The position numbers and the translations under genes were made by a program. A DNA stretch of 64,000 nt from Paramecium tetraurelia. Taxonomy: Eukaryota > Ciliophora > Oligohymenophorea > Peniculida > Parameciidae. The notes beneath the pieces were generated by a model that worked only from the letters and a program-made list of their open reading frames with translations, was not told the DNA's origin and did no database searches. Below are positions 63,018-64,000 of this stretch, one piece after another. The stretch spans positions 764,601 through 828,600 of the forward strand of contig NW_001799066.1 of NCBI RefSeq assembly GCF_000165425.1, in the 5' to 3' direction. Every line of letters starts with the position of its first letter. Position 1 is the stretch's first letter.

Positions 63018-64000
63018 TTTAAATAAATATAAGTAATTATCAAAAAAAACACATCATAATTCATATTCTTTCAACTTCTCAACAGCTATATCTCGTATTT
63101 CTGAATTTAAGAACAAACCATTTAATGATTGTTAAAAATATACATTTTAATTTACAATTGCAAATCTATCTAGTTAAAATATTATAAATATAATTATATA
63201 ATACAACATATATTTAATAAATAATATAATGATAATAATAATAATTCGTATTTGAAAAAGAACCATTTTATATTCACACAAATCCTAATATAGATTCAGT
63301 TTCAATAAAATATTAATAAAATTACTTAACCAATTCAAAAACAATAAAAAGCACTTAAAATTCTAATTTAATGCATTAATTTATTACAATAAATATCAAT
63401 TATAAAGATAGATATCAATTACAGAGTATGTAGGTTCCAAATAAGAATTTGATATCCAACAATCTGTTGATTATTGTAATAGAAATTAACAAACTATAAA
63501 TTAATTAAGTCTTATAAAATCAAAATTGATAAGTTTCAGTTATTTTAATATTTTTTTTTTTTCCAAAGATCTATTAGTGATTTTATACTTTTAATTTGCA
63601 AATTTTAGATTATTTCTTATTCTTAATTTAAATTATCCGAGCAAACCATCAGAAACATACCCATATGAATTGAAGTCAAAGTGTTATGAAGTGTTTCACC
63701 ATTGCTGTCCGATTATTTAAAAATTGGATCCAGAGTCCCATTTACAAGGATCTCAAATATATATTTTGATATAATAAAAAGGTTTCCTATTACTTTCTCT
63801 TTATCGTTTTTTGTAAATTATAATAAATCATCCTTAAATAATGTAATACAAGATAGCGTATAAATCAACTAAAAGACTGTTATTTATTTGGCTTCAATTT
63901 CCTTTGACTTTTTTTTAGTTAGTTTCTCTAATTGAAACATTTAATAGAGGATGGAATATAGAAGATTACAATGATTGATATCATTTTCATCATAATGCTT
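63018..64000. other. Right-end region, mostly unassigned
   Basis: Very AT-rich up to 63600. From about 63640 to 63975 a plus-strand frame stays open (contains YELKSKCYEVFHHCCPII and LVSLIETFNRGWNIEDYND) without a clear start. It could be the 3' exon of a gene or chance. Confidence 0.3.

Overview
The window looks like an internal piece of a Paramecium-type ciliate macronuclear chromosome. Proteins read through only if TAA and TAG encode glutamine and TGA is the only stop. Almost every split gene is interrupted by spliceosomal introns of 20-34 nt that start GTA and end TAG or AAG. Base composition is very AT-rich. No telomere repeats (C4A2/C3A2), transposons or CRISPR arrays were seen. I rebuilt genes by hand by removing these tiny introns. 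For most of them the spliced length divides exactly by three and ends on TGA, which is the main check on the models. Because TGA is rare in AT-rich DNA, long open frames arise by chance, so small ORFs with no homology carry low confidence.

Left part (1-12 kb): a degenerate protein-kinase-like gene, a voltage-gated K+ channel, prolyl-tRNA synthetase with an N-terminal editing-type domain, two unknown genes, a degraded coding stretch, a tRNA-Ile(GAT) and an ARF-like GTPase. Middle-left (12-28 kb): a myosin fused to RCC1 repeats, a two-domain protein disulfide isomerase, a small ankyrin protein, a coiled-coil WD40 protein, a 5.4-kb TPR/IQ gene with one apparent frameshift, and an atypical Rab-like GTPase. 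Centre (30-44 kb): the PP2A catalytic subunit, the mitochondrial citrate carrier, a DUF4795-like coiled-coil protein, a second kinase-like protein, TFIID subunit TAF5, a coiled-coil protein and a PQ-loop protein of SLC66A2 type. Right part (44-64 kb): a papain-family protease, a TspO-like membrane protein, a MORN protein, a cysteine-rich membrane protein, PPP4R2, a SAPS-domain PP6 regulator, TSR3, a PH-like protein kinase, a WD40 protein, a calcyphosin-like EF-hand protein and a three-repeat MYB protein.

The genes do not form a single pathway. They are mostly housekeeping and signalling genes. Three belong to PP2A/PP4/PP6 phosphatase complexes (PP2A-C, PPP4R2, SAPS), within about 21 kb. Gene spacing is extremely uneven. 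Several pairs are separated by 2-40 bp (2 bp between convergent stops, 6 bp between tandem genes, about 32 bp between divergent starts), while other gaps exceed 1 kb and hold only AT-rich sequence, relic-like frames or possible small RNAs.
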